Source: Bacteroidales bacterium
GTDB taxonomy: Bacteria; Bacteroidota; Bacteroidia; Bacteroidales; P3
Reading direction: 5' to 3'
Length of the DNA: 64,000 nucleotides
Assembly: GCA_017561155.1 (NCBI GenBank)
Contig: JAFZDP010000003.1
Coordinates: 1-64,000, forward strand
Positions 8,849 through 17,034 of the stretch are shown here, in pieces (positions within the stretch are counted from its first letter, which is position 1; every line of letters begins with the position of its first letter). Both the position numbers and the translations under genes were made by a program. The notes under the pieces were generated by a model. That model was not told the DNA's origin. It ran no database searches and saw only the letters and a list, made by a program, of their open reading frames with translations.

Positions 8849-10660
8849 ATGAAGTATTTTACATTGCGTCAGTTCTCGCCCTACAAAGTTAGAATGTTGT
8901 TGTTTGTAGTGTTCGAAATATTGTCTGTGATGTTTACTTTGGCAACCGTTTTATCTCTTGCCGATTTTTTAAAAATATTGTTCGATACCGAAACGGTAGT
9001 TGAACAATCTGCTGCTGATAGTTACCAATTGAATCATTTGTTGCAGCAGTTTTATTTGTGGTTAATATCCTTTGGAAAATCTAAAGCAATAATATTATTC
9101 TCTTCGATATTGTTTGGGTTGTATGCTTGCAAAAATGTATTTTCTTATTTGGGAGAGGTGCAGATATCTGTAGTTCGTTCGAAGGTAATACGCAATATTC
9201 GCAATTCGTTGTTTTCTAAAACTATGAGGTTGTCAATGGATTATTTTGGGCATACACGCAAGGGAGATATATTGTCGAGGTATAGCAACGACGTTGTAGA
9301 GTACGAAGAAAACGTGATAAAGGCAATACGTCAGTTTGTGATAGCTGTAATCAATGTGGTGTTGTATTTTACAATGCTGTTGTATATCAATGTTAAACTG
9401 ACAGTGTTTGTGTTGTGTTTGTTCCCAATAATAGCCTTGGTAATATCCAAGATAACACGTCATTTGAGAAGAAATTCTGCTACACTGCAACAAAAAACAT
9501 CTCATCTTATGTCCTTGATAGAGGAAACTTTGTCGGGATTGAGGATAATAAAAGCTTATACCGCCATAGAGTTTTCTAACGACAGATTTAAGGGATACAA
9601 CAAGTCTTACACACGATTGCGAAACAAAGTGTATCGCAGAATTGACTTGGCATCGCCTGTAAGCGATTTTATGGCAAATTGTATTGTGATGGGGATATTG
9701 TTGTTTGGTGCTTATTTGGTGTTTAACAACGATTCGGGGTTGTCGCCAGAATTGTTTATTACCTATATAATGCTGTTTGTGTTGCTGATAAATCCGGCCA
9801 AAGATATAGCTACAGCGGTGTCGTCGTTGAAAAAAGGCAGCGCGTGCACCGAACGTTTGAGTAGTTTCCTTGTAGAAAAGGAAAAAGTGGTAGAGGCTGA
9901 AAACCCAATGAAGTTTACAGCTCTGAACCATTCGATAAAATACAATCACGTTTGTTTTACTTACAATGAAAAAGATGTTGTGCTAAACGATATATGTTTA
10001 ACCATCAACAAGGGTGAAACAGTAGCACTTGTAGGACATTCCGGTTCGGGAAAAAGCACGATGGCTGATTTGTTGTCGAGATTTTACAATGCTACGTCGG
10101 GTGCGATACTTTTGGACGATGTGCCTATCGAAAAATATTCTATTGCTGATGTAAGGAACGCTATCGGTATAGTGGCTCAGGATACTATATTGTTCAACGA
10201 TACGGTGTTCAACAACATTGCATTCGGATTCACCAATGCTACGGAACAGCAAGTGGTAGAAGCTGCAAAGATAGCCAATGCACACGATTTTATTCTTCAA
10301 ATGCCCGACGGCTATCAGACTGTTATCGGAGACAGAGGCGACAGACTTTCGGGTGGGCAGCGACAACGAATTTGCATTGCGAGGGCTGTGCTTAGGAATC
10401 CCGATATCTTGATTCTCGACGAGGCTACATCGGCCTTGGATACCGAAAACGAACGTTTGGTGCAAAGTGCCATGAACAATATGCTTGAGGGAAGAACAGC
10501 GTTGATTATTGCTCATAGATTATCGACAATTGTAAATGCCGACAAAATTGTGGTGTTGGACAATGGAAAGATTGTAGAGCAGGGTACTCATACCCAACTG
10601 TATGCTAATACTACTGGGGTGTATCATAAACTTTGCACTATGCAACAGTTTGCAAAATAA
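8849..10660 (+). CDS. ABC exporter, fused permease and ATPase (MsbA-like)
   Basis: 603 residues. An N-terminal six-helix transmembrane domain (about residues 10-310) is fused to an ATPase domain with Walker A GHSGSGKST (396-404), signature LSGGQRQR (from 500) and Walker B ILILDE (520-525) followed by an H-loop IIAHRLST. This architecture is that of homodimeric type IV exporters such as MsbA, which flips lipid A. Lipid export is the likeliest role in this Gram-negative, but the substrate cannot be read from the sequence. It lies 32 bp after purB and 29 bp before ispF. Confidence 0.9.
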   Translation: MKYFTLRQFSPYKVRMLLFVVFEILSVMFTLATVLSLADFLKILFDTETVVEQSAADSYQLNHLLQQFYLWLISFGKSKAIILFSSILFGLYACKNVFSYLGEVQISVVRSKVIRNIRNSLFSKTMRLSMDYFGHTRKGDILSRYSNDVVEYEENVIKAIRQFVIAVINVVLYFTMLLYINVKLTVFVLCLFPIIALVISKITRHLRRNSATLQQKTSHLMSLIEETLSGLRIIKAYTAIEFSNDRFKGYNKSYTRLRNKVYRRIDLASPVSDFMANCIVMGILLFGAYLVFNNDSGLSPELFITYIMLFVLLINPAKDIATAVSSLKKGSACTERLSSFLVEKEKVVEAENPMKFTALNHSIKYNHVCFTYNEKDVVLNDICLTINKGETVALVGHSGSGKSTMADLLSRFYNATSGAILLDDVPIEKYSIADVRNAIGIVAQDTILFNDTVFNNIAFGFTNATEQQVVEAAKIANAHDFILQMPDGYQTVIGDRGDRLSGGQRQRICIARAVLRNPDILILDEATSALDTENERLVQSAMNNMLEGRTALIIAHRLSTIVNADKIVVLDNGKIVEQGTHTQLYANTTGVYHKLCTMQQFAK

Positions 10661-10689
10661 CCAATTATTTTTTTAAATAAAAACGAACT

Positions 10690-11169
10690 ATGAAATATAG
10701 AACAGGAATAGGTTTTGATGTTCATCAGTTGAAAGATGGATTGCCATTTTATTTGGGTGGCGTAAAAGTGGAACATACCAAAGGTGCTGTAGGACACTCT
10801 GATGCCGACGTGCTTATACATGCTATATGCGATGCTTTGTTGGGAGCTGCCAATTTGGGCGATATCGGAAAACACTTCCCCGACACCGACATGAAATATA
10901 AAGGTATAGATAGTAAAATACTGTTGAAAGAAACATACGAATTGGTAAAAAGCAAAGGTTATGTGATAGAAAATATCGATACAGTGTTGTGTCTTCAAAA
11001 ACCCAAAGTGGCACCATATCTGCCCACAATGAAAACTGTGTTGTCTACCGTGCTTGGCATCGACGAGGACGACATATCTATAAAAGCTACCACTACCGAA
11101 CATCTTGGCTTCGAAGGTAGGGAAGAAGGGGTGTCGGCTTATGCTACGGTGCTGATAAAGAAAGATTAA
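10690..11169 (+). CDS. ispF: 2-C-methyl-D-erythritol 2,4-cyclodiphosphate synthase
   Basis: 159 residues, the full family length. IspF cyclises CDP-ME 2-phosphate in the non-mevalonate isoprenoid pathway and acts as a Zn-dependent homotrimer. The metal ligands are visible in GFDVH (D10, H12) and H44 of VLIHAICDAL. The motifs HSDADV and LGDIGKHFPDTD and the C-terminal TTEHLGFEGREEG are also present. Confidence 0.97.
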   Translation: MKYRTGIGFDVHQLKDGLPFYLGGVKVEHTKGAVGHSDADVLIHAICDALLGAANLGDIGKHFPDTDMKYKGIDSKILLKETYELVKSKGYVIENIDTVLCLQKPKVAPYLPTMKTVLSTVLGIDEDDISIKATTTEHLGFEGREEGVSAYATVLIKKD

Positions 11170-11209
11170 TTTACTAACGGAACAACTATCTATAATTACA
11201 TATAAGATA

Positions 11210-12244
11210 ATGAAAAGAGGATTTGGAAGTGACAACCATTCGGGAGTGCACCCTGATGTGTTGGCAGCTATAGCAGAAGCAAACGTACAACATGCAATGG
11301 CATACGGCGAAGATGAGTATTCTGCACAAGTAGAACAAATATTCAAAGAGCAATTTGGTGACTGTGCTTCGGCATATTTTGTTTTCAATGGTACCGGTGC
11401 CAATGTGCTATGTTTGGACGCAATGACTCAAAGTCACCATGCCATAGTGTGTGCCGAAACAGCACATATCAATGTAGACGAATGTGGAGCACCACAACGA
11501 ATAACAGGTGCTAAACTGTTGACTGTTAAAACTACCGACGGAAAACTTACCCCCGAATTGGTAAAAACACAGCTGCATGGTTTTGGGTTTCAACACCACT
11601 CTCAGCCCAAAGTTATATCCATAGCACAGCCAACAGAGTTGGGCACGCTGTATACCTTCGACGAAATAAAGGCTCTTGCCGATTTGGCACACAGCTACAA
11701 TATGTATCTGCACATAGATGGGGCAAGGTTGGCAAATGCCGCCGTTGCTTTGGGGTGTACCTTCAAGCAGATGACTACCGATTTGGGTGTTGACGCACTG
11801 TCGTTTGGAGGAACAAAAAACGGACTTATGATAGGCGAGGCAGTGGTGTTTTTGAACCAACGACTAAACGAAGATTTTCTGTACCGAAGAAAACAAGCTA
11901 TGCAACTATGCTCTAAGATGCGGTTTATAGCAGCCCAGTTCAAAGCCTATTTTGCAGACGATTTGTGGAAAAGAAATGCCGAGCATTCCAATGCCATGGC
12001 AAGGCAGCTGTACAACGCCATAAAAGATGAAGAGGGATTGGACGTGGTGTATCCGGTGCAGGCCAACGGTGTGTTTGTAAGACTGCCACGCGAGGTATGG
12101 ACCGAGTTGCAAAAGTCCTACTTTTTCTACGATTGGGACGAAGACGACAATGTGGTACGATTTATGTGTAGTTTCGACACTACCGCCGAAGACATCGTTT
12201 TGTTTTCCGACACACTGAAAAAGCTCTTAAACAATTACAGATAA
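11210..12244 (+). CDS. ltaE: low-specificity L-threonine aldolase
   Basis: 344 residues of a PLP-dependent fold-type I enzyme that splits threonine or allo-threonine to glycine and acetaldehyde. The PLP lysine is K203 in SFGGTKNG, and the cofactor-binding aspartate is D170 in LHIDGARLANA. The N-terminal GSDNHSGVHP matches the family start. A hairpin terminator follows 20 bp after the stop. Confidence 0.92.
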   Translation: MKRGFGSDNHSGVHPDVLAAIAEANVQHAMAYGEDEYSAQVEQIFKEQFGDCASAYFVFNGTGANVLCLDAMTQSHHAIVCAETAHINVDECGAPQRITGAKLLTVKTTDGKLTPELVKTQLHGFGFQHHSQPKVISIAQPTELGTLYTFDEIKALADLAHSYNMYLHIDGARLANAAVALGCTFKQMTTDLGVDALSFGGTKNGLMIGEAVVFLNQRLNEDFLYRRKQAMQLCSKMRFIAAQFKAYFADDLWKRNAEHSNAMARQLYNAIKDEEGLDVVYPVQANGVFVRLPREVWTELQKSYFFYDWDEDDNVVRFMCSFDTTAEDIVLFSDTLKKLLNNYR

Positions 12245-12264
12245 TATCCAAGAATCAGATAAAG

Positions 12265-12299
12265 CAGCACCGATGATAGTATTATTGTCGGTGCTGTTT
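12265..12299 (+). terminator. rho-independent terminator after threonine aldolase
   Basis: CAGCACCGA (12265-12273) pairs with TCGGTGCTG (12288-12296), followed by a T-rich stretch. It closes the long + strand run that began at DUF4290. Confidence 0.8.
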
Positions 12300-12390
12300 C
12301 GTTTATTTTTTAACTTCTATTGCCCCTGTTGAAAAAGCAAAATACTTTTTTTAAACCCGATACGGTAAAAAAGAAAATATATCAAATGTT

Positions 12391-12590
12391 AAGGCAACTT
12401 CTAAAAATTCCACGTTTAAGGCACATAGAAAAATTCTTCTTTAAACTTTTGCCTGCTTTGCGTTTTTTTCTTGGAATCTTTCTATTTCTTTTTCAATTGC
12501 ATAGCCCGCTATGCTCAATCAAAAGAAAGTAGAAATCTTCTCAAAAAAATTCCACAAAGCAGTTGCAAAGCAATTTTGAGAAGTTGCCTT
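12391..12590. mobile_element. 200-bp MITE-like hairpin element
   Basis: Both ends carry the perfect 12-bp inverted repeat AAGGCAACTTCT (12391-12402 and its complement at 12579-12590), extended imperfectly inward. The interior is also self-complementary, so the whole element can fold into one long imperfect hairpin whose tip is GCATAGC-CC-GCTATGC at 12499-12514. It encodes no protein. A clear target-site duplication was not identified. No related transposase is in the window. Confidence 0.6.
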
Positions 12591-12675
12591 AATTAAAAAA
12601 AGGAGTGAATTTCGGCAAATGTTAAAAAATATTCCTCTATAAATCAATATGTTTAAAAATACTTTGCTATAAATT

Positions 12676-12705
12676 TTGTCATATTGCAATAAAAGTTTAC
12701 TTTTG
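12676..12705 (+). promoter_or_regulatory. promoter upstream of repeat array A and the HU-family gene
   Basis: TTG at 12676-12678, a 19-bp spacer and TACTTTTG at 12698-12705. The next plausible gene on this strand is the HU-family gene at 13062, so the 22-bp array would lie inside a ~350-nt transcribed leader. Confidence 0.6.
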
Positions 12706-12784
12706 CAGTCCGAAAGAAAAGTTTTGGAAGAGTGGACTGTAAAGTTTTATTGAAATATTGATGTATTGCTTGTTCTCGGGCAAA

Positions 12785-13004
12785 AGTCGTCGGAGTAGAA
12801 ATGTATTATCTTCGGCGGCTGTGTTTGCAAAGTTCGGCAAAGGGTTCGAAAGTGTTCGGCGTAGGGTAGCCCCTCACGTCGAGAGCGCGGTTTACTCACG
12901 TCGAGAGGAAGCCGCCCTCACGTCGAAAGGGAACCGCCCTCACGTCGAGAGGGAAATACCTGCATCGAACAAATCAATTATCATTCTCGAACAAACTTGA
13001 AAGC
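12785..13004. repeat. 22-bp periodic repeat array A (ten units)
   Basis: Units begin at 12785, 12807, 12829, 12851, 12873, 12895, 12917, 12939, 12961 and 12983, exactly 22 bp apart. The four central units (12873, 12895, 12917, 12939) each start CTCACGTCGA and, with the preceding C and the following GAGAGG or AAAGGG, form small palindromes such as CCCTC-GAGGG. Flanking units keep TTCGG or TCGAA at unit positions 5-9. Degenerate units may extend to 12763 and 13026. The array aligns unit by unit with array B at 34637. No coding role is evident because 22 is not a multiple of three. Confidence 0.85.
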
Positions 13005-13061
13005 TATTCCGGAGAAAATAAAAAACAAATTAAAAGCAAGTATATATAAATATTGAATAGT

Positions 13062-13493
13062 ATGGCTATAGGTTATTTGAAAAAGAAACAAAAACTACCT
13101 GTGAAAGGAGAGATGAAAGAGGTGTACCTGGCAAAGGTGTGCTATGCCAATTATATTGATATAAGCATACTTGCCGAAGATGTTTCCAAGATGTGTTCGG
13201 CATCGCCGGCCGATGTGCTTATGCACGTGAGGGCATTGGAAGATTGCATAAGCAGGCGTATTGCCATGGGCGATGTGGTGAAGCTGGACAACCTCGGCAC
13301 TTTCTATCCTTCTATAACTGCCACGGCAGTGGATAGTCCCGAAAAGGTAAACAATGCGTCTGTAAAACGTGTGGGGGTGTTGTTCAGACCGTCCCTACGG
13401 TTCAAGGAGATAATAAACAAGGCAGGAGTAAAGTTGGCAGACAAGCGTATTTTTAACGCCGATACTCATGCCGGAGAAAAGAAAAAGAAATAA
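13062..13493 (+). CDS. HU-family DNA-binding protein (HU-like HIG type)
   Basis: 143 residues with an HU-fold core: an N-terminal helical region with AEDVSKMCSASPADVLMHVRALEDCI, and the beta-arm region GDVVKLDNLGTFYPSI. A C-terminal extension rich in lysine (GEKKKK) follows. This is the enlarged HU type common in Bacteroidetes, usually thought to bind DNA as a nucleoid-associated protein. A TTG at 13053 lies in frame, but ATG 13062 (MAIGYLKKKQ) matches the family start. The gene lies just downstream of repeat array A. Confidence 0.88.
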   Translation: MAIGYLKKKQKLPVKGEMKEVYLAKVCYANYIDISILAEDVSKMCSASPADVLMHVRALEDCISRRIAMGDVVKLDNLGTFYPSITATAVDSPEKVNNASVKRVGVLFRPSLRFKEIINKAGVKLADKRIFNADTHAGEKKKK

Positions 13494-13530
13494 ACACTAA
13501 ACTATAAAATTGTAAAAAACACATACAAAG

Positions 13531-14145
13531 ATGAAAAGAACATTAAGAAGATTGGCATTGCTAAGTGTGGCAATGGTATTGGGTTTCGCAAGTTGCGAAA
13601 AAGAAAATAATGGCTATGAATATGTAGACCTTGGTTTGCCAAGTGGTACTAAATGGGCTACTTGCAATGTAGGAGCAACAGCTCCACACGAATATGGAAA
13701 TTACTACGCTTGGGGAGAAGTATCAACTAAAAGTGATTATGCTATTGAAAATTATATACTTGATGATGTAAGTATGAGTGATATAACTGGTGACGCAACC
13801 TATGATGCAGCTCGTGCCAATTTGGGTGGTTTATGGCGTATGCCAACCAAAATAGAAATGGAAGAATTAGTAAATTCATGTACTTGGACTTCTGTTGAAC
13901 AAAATGGTGTATATGGGATGCAGGGGATCGGACCAAATGGTAATTGTATATTTTTTCCTGCTGCTGGAGATTACGATGGTATATCGGCCGATAGTATTGG
14001 TGCATATGGTCACTATTGGACCTCTACACCCGACGAAAATTCCAATATTTACTCTTGCAGTTTCCTTTTTTACTCTAGTGAAGATTATATTATTCTATGG
14101 GATTATCGTACTCGTGGACGTTCTATACGACCGGTATCAGATTAA
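13531..14145 (+). CDS. FISUMP-domain lipoprotein
   Basis: 204 residues. A lipoprotein signal ends at GFASC (cysteine ~23). The mature part is a single FISUMP-type (Fib_succ_major) domain with the typical YVDLGLPSGTKWATCNVGA opening, YYAWGE, LGGLWRMPT and a C-terminal R..GRSIRPV. Such proteins are abundant surface or periplasmic lipoproteins in Bacteroidales with unknown function. It is 37 bp after the HU-family gene and ends at a strong terminator. Confidence 0.85.
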   Translation: MKRTLRRLALLSVAMVLGFASCEKENNGYEYVDLGLPSGTKWATCNVGATAPHEYGNYYAWGEVSTKSDYAIENYILDDVSMSDITGDATYDAARANLGGLWRMPTKIEMEELVNSCTWTSVEQNGVYGMQGIGPNGNCIFFPAAGDYDGISADSIGAYGHYWTSTPDENSNIYSCSFLFYSSEDYIILWDYRTRGRSIRPVSD

Positions 14146-14168
14146 AGATATAACATTTAAACATAAAA

Positions 14169-14200
14169 AAAGCGGAGCATTTGAGTGCTCCGCTTTCTTT
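14169..14200 (+). terminator. rho-independent terminator after the FISUMP gene
   Basis: AAAGCGGAGCA (14169-14179) pairs with TGCTCCGCTTT (14186-14196) and is followed by CTTTTT. The sequence from here to 14452 shows nothing recognisable. Confidence 0.9.
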
Positions 14201-14452
14201 TTGTGTGGTGCTGCTTAAATGCAGTAGAAAAGGTGGCGTAAGTGTTCTAAGCTTTTGATATGTCGGGTGTTGCGGCGATATTTGTGTAAAAGAGTTGGAG
14301 GTGGTAGAAATTTGGACAAAAAGTATGAAAAAGTAGTGGTAAATGTGGTAATATTTGCTGTTTTTAGAGTGCGAGGTAAATATTTTTTGAAGATGTAAAT
14401 ATTGGGTTATCAATATATAATAAAATAATAAGAAGAAAAGATGAAAAAAAAT

Positions 14453-14483
14453 TTGGTCAGTTCGGAAAAAAGTAGTACTTTTG
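14453..14483 (+). promoter_or_regulatory. promoter of the CAT tRNA
   Basis: TTG at 14453-14455, a 20-bp spacer and TACTTTTG at 14476-14483, about 33 bp upstream of the tRNA 5' end. Confidence 0.65.
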
Positions 14484-14515
14484 CAAGCGAATTCGACAGA
14501 GATATAAGTTGAATC

Positions 14516-14589
14516 GGTCCCTTAGCTCAGCTGGTTAGAGCACCTGACTCATAATCAGGGGGTCCTTGGTTCGAGCCCAAGAGGGACCA
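14516..14589 (+). tRNA. tRNA with CAT anticodon, probably Ile2 (lysidine type)
   Basis: 74 nt with acceptor GGTCCCT/AGGGACC, D arm GCTC/GAGC, anticodon stem CCTGA/TCAGG, loop CTCATAA, a normal T arm and discriminator A; no CCA is encoded. CAT can be elongator Met, initiator Met or lysidine-modified Ile2. A paired position 1-72 argues against initiator. C4-G69 and C5-G68 are known TilS recognition pairs in E. coli Ile2, and the TTAGCTCAG segment also resembles it. Elongator Met is not excluded. Confidence 0.85.
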
Positions 14590-14787
14590 CACTTAAGTAA
14601 AAGGTTGATAGAAGTTTTCTTTCAACCTTTTTTGTTTTATATCATTCTCGGTTTATAATCATATCTTGTAAATAAATTCCCCAATATAGTAGTGTATATA
14701 AGATAAGTGGATAACATATAACAGATACTGCAATAAGATATATATGTCGCAGAGTTTGTGTGTATATATCTTATTGCAGGTTTATTT

Positions 14788-15789
14788 TTATAGCGTAGAT
14801 AGCCATTGCATGGTGTCTACTCCATCAGCATAGTCGGTAAGTGTAGGTTTTTGTGTGTGTCCGAAAGGTATGCAATTTGTTATGTTTTTTCCTACAACAC
14901 ATTGAATATTATCGGTGTTTTGTTTTATAAACAGTTCAATGTCGTTGATGGTTTCGTAGTATTCGTAATTTACTATGCTTACAGGCGAGTGCATAGAGAT
15001 GTCTTCTTTCAAAGCCCAAAAACCGCCATCAACAAACGAGACTCCGTTCAGCATAAGCAAGGCTTTGTGGTAGTCTAGGTTGCTTTTATATATGTGGTGG
15101 TCGAAAAGGTGAGAGTATTTTTTACCGGCTTCTATAAGGGCGTTGAAGTTATAGTCTTTAGGAACGTAGAGTTTGTTTATACTGCGGCAACCAAGTCCGA
15201 AATGTAGAAATATATCGTCGCACAATCCAACCAATTCGCCTGTTGTTTCGTTACCACTCAGTACTGCTATGCTGTTGCGGTTGTGTCGGATTATGTGAGG
15301 GTATTTGCCAAAGTAGAATTCAAAATATCGTTGGGTATTGTTGCTTCCGGTAGCAATAATAGCATCAAAGTCTTTAAGTTTTTCGTTTGAAAATATTATT
15401 CGTTTTCCAAATTCAGGTTCGATATCAGTTAGAACTTTGGCTACAGCCGGTAGCAAAATATCATCGCTCGAAGATAGTTTGCACACAATGTTGTTGCCAC
15501 TCATAAGTACACACAAAAAGTCGTTGAAACCGACAAGTGGAATATTTCCGGCCATAATCACTGCAATAGTGCGAGGTTCGTTTGCCGTAAAATTATATTT
15601 AGAAACCCACGATGTTAAACTGCTTTGACTCAACGTGTCGGCAATAGAATCTATGGCGTATTGTACATTTTCTGTTGTAAACCAAGGATTTTTTATAGTT
15701 GATTTTTGTATGGCATCAGCTATAATTCCCGATGTTTTTATTTCTTTTCCAAGTGCCACAAAGGCATTTATGCGTTTTTCTATATTCAT
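14788..15789 (-). CDS. LuxC-like acyl-CoA reductase
   Basis: 333 residues of the aldehyde-dehydrogenase-like LuxC family found in many Bacteroidetes as 'acyl-CoA reductase'. The catalytic cysteine is C201 in HFGLGCRSINKL, and an NAD(P)-binding segment lies around residues 73-105 (AVIMAGNIPLVGFND). The presumed reaction reduces an acyl-CoA to the aldehyde, but no luminescence genes accompany it and the substrate is unknown. It stands alone on the minus strand and is divergent from the gene at 15913. Confidence 0.8.
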   Translation of the reverse strand: MNIEKRINAFVALGKEIKTSGIIADAIQKSTIKNPWFTTENVQYAIDSIADTLSQSSLTSWVSKYNFTANEPRTIAVIMAGNIPLVGFNDFLCVLMSGNNIVCKLSSSDDILLPAVAKVLTDIEPEFGKRIIFSNEKLKDFDAIIATGSNNTQRYFEFYFGKYPHIIRHNRNSIAVLSGNETTGELVGLCDDIFLHFGLGCRSINKLYVPKDYNFNALIEAGKKYSHLFDHHIYKSNLDYHKALLMLNGVSFVDGGFWALKEDISMHSPVSIVNYEYYETINDIELFIKQNTDNIQCVVGKNITNCIPFGHTQKPTLTDYADGVDTMQWLSTL

Positions 15790-15866
15790 TGTTTATTTTG
15801 CTATTTTATTTTTATACAGCATTTTTTGATGCAATCTTATAATAAAAAACGAATTATTTCGTAATT

Positions 15867-15895
15867 ACAAAGGTACAAAAATTTTATGGTATACA
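15867..15895 (-). promoter_or_regulatory. promoter of the LuxC-like gene
   Basis: On the minus strand TACCTTTG (complement of 15867-15874) is preceded by TTG (complement of 15893-15895) with an 18-bp spacer. It overlaps an upstream in-frame ATG of the divergent gene, which favours the ATG at 15913 as that gene's true start. Confidence 0.55.
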
Positions 15896-15912
15896 AAAAA
15901 ATGACTACGAAT

Positions 15913-16914
15913 ATGAAGCAAACATTTAGTGCGATATTGTTTTTGGTGGGTATGTTCTTTGTGACGAATGCTCAAAATAAAGAAATGATGGCAGGTTTTC
16001 AGACAGATATGAACAACCTTTTTGAGCAGGTATTTACAGCACCTACCGATAACGAACGCTACAATGCAAACGAACAATTGTTGGTGGTAATGGAAGAGGC
16101 GTTGCTTCAACCAAAATCGTTTGATTGGAAATGGGAGTTGAGAAAAGGTGTTAGTGTGCTAACTTCCGACGACGATAAGTTTAGGATATTTACATGGGCT
16201 GTTGTCAGAGATGATGGAGATATGGAGTGTTTTGGTTACATACAAGTATTGAACGAGAATGCTGATGTTTACGAAATATCAGTATTGAACGATATGAGCG
16301 ATGAGATTTTTAATGCCGATGAAACTCCATTGACAGAAACAAATTGGTTTGGTTGCATCTATACCGATTTGATAACTACAAAATACGATGGAAAATATTT
16401 CTATACTCTTTTGGGTTGGAATGGCGGCGATGCTATAATGCAATACAGAGTTATAGAACCTGTTTATTTTAAACGTAATAGTACCAGACCATCATTTGGT
16501 CAGATGATATTTAGAAATGGAAAAGATGCAAATAAAAATTTGCGTCGAATAATATTGCGTTATGGAAAAGATGCAAATATAAATCTGAAATACGACGACC
16601 AATTTGTTGTGACCAAAGAACGTATAAAGGTAAAGCAAGACGGACGTATGGTAAACCAAGAGTTGGAAAAAGAAACTCCACAAAGAATGATAGTGTTTGA
16701 CAAGGTAGGCCCGAGAGTTCAAGGCATGGAGGGACTGTATCAATATTATGTTCCTACAGGAGAAGAGTGTGGCTATCTTTTTGACAAAGGCCGTTGGGTG
16801 TTGAAACCTAATGTACATTGCAAATTGGATAAAAACAAAAAGTTAGATGTTATTATCGACAACGATACTCCATCAAACTATCAGAAGGCAGAGCCTACAT
16901 ATAGAGTAAAGTGA
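15913..16914 (+). CDS. secreted protein of unknown function upstream of the Bat operon
   Basis: 333 residues with an N-terminal signal peptide (MKQTFSAILFLVGMFFVTNAQ). No known domain is recognised. A near duplication, NGKDANKNL and YGKDANINL, lies around residues 195-220. The C-terminal half ends with a charged stretch. ATGs at 15886 and 15901 are in frame, but the signal peptide and the overlapping divergent promoter favour 15913. It precedes the MoxR gene by 120 bp. This placement suggests an envelope role, but that is inference only. Confidence 0.7.
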   Translation: MKQTFSAILFLVGMFFVTNAQNKEMMAGFQTDMNNLFEQVFTAPTDNERYNANEQLLVVMEEALLQPKSFDWKWELRKGVSVLTSDDDKFRIFTWAVVRDDGDMECFGYIQVLNENADVYEISVLNDMSDEIFNADETPLTETNWFGCIYTDLITTKYDGKYFYTLLGWNGGDAIMQYRVIEPVYFKRNSTRPSFGQMIFRNGKDANKNLRRIILRYGKDANINLKYDDQFVVTKERIKVKQDGRMVNQELEKETPQRMIVFDKVGPRVQGMEGLYQYYVPTGEECGYLFDKGRWVLKPNVHCKLDKNKKLDVIIDNDTPSNYQKAEPTYRVK

Positions 16915-17034
16915 TAGTAAATAAAAGAGAAAAACAGACTTATATATTTTTAACAGTAAAATTATATTCTAACAACGTCTTTTGGCGTTCTTTTGATTGT
17001 TATTTATAGTACGAAATCATAATAAAAATTAGAT

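Noticed and set aside
12320..12532. 70-codon ORF in the MITE-like element
   Set aside because: Low-complexity product generated by the self-complementary AT-rich repeat.
12758..13000. 80-codon ORF across array A
   Set aside because: A 22-bp unit rotates the frame every repeat, so the ORF is a by-product of the array; no protein family pattern is seen.
12785..13004. CRISPR array
   Set aside because: There are no unique spacers: the 22-bp unit itself is the period, and no cas genes are present. The same applies to arrays B, C and D.
14516..14589. Initiator tRNA-fMet
   Set aside because: The first base pair G-C is matched, whereas bacterial initiators have a 1-72 mismatch.
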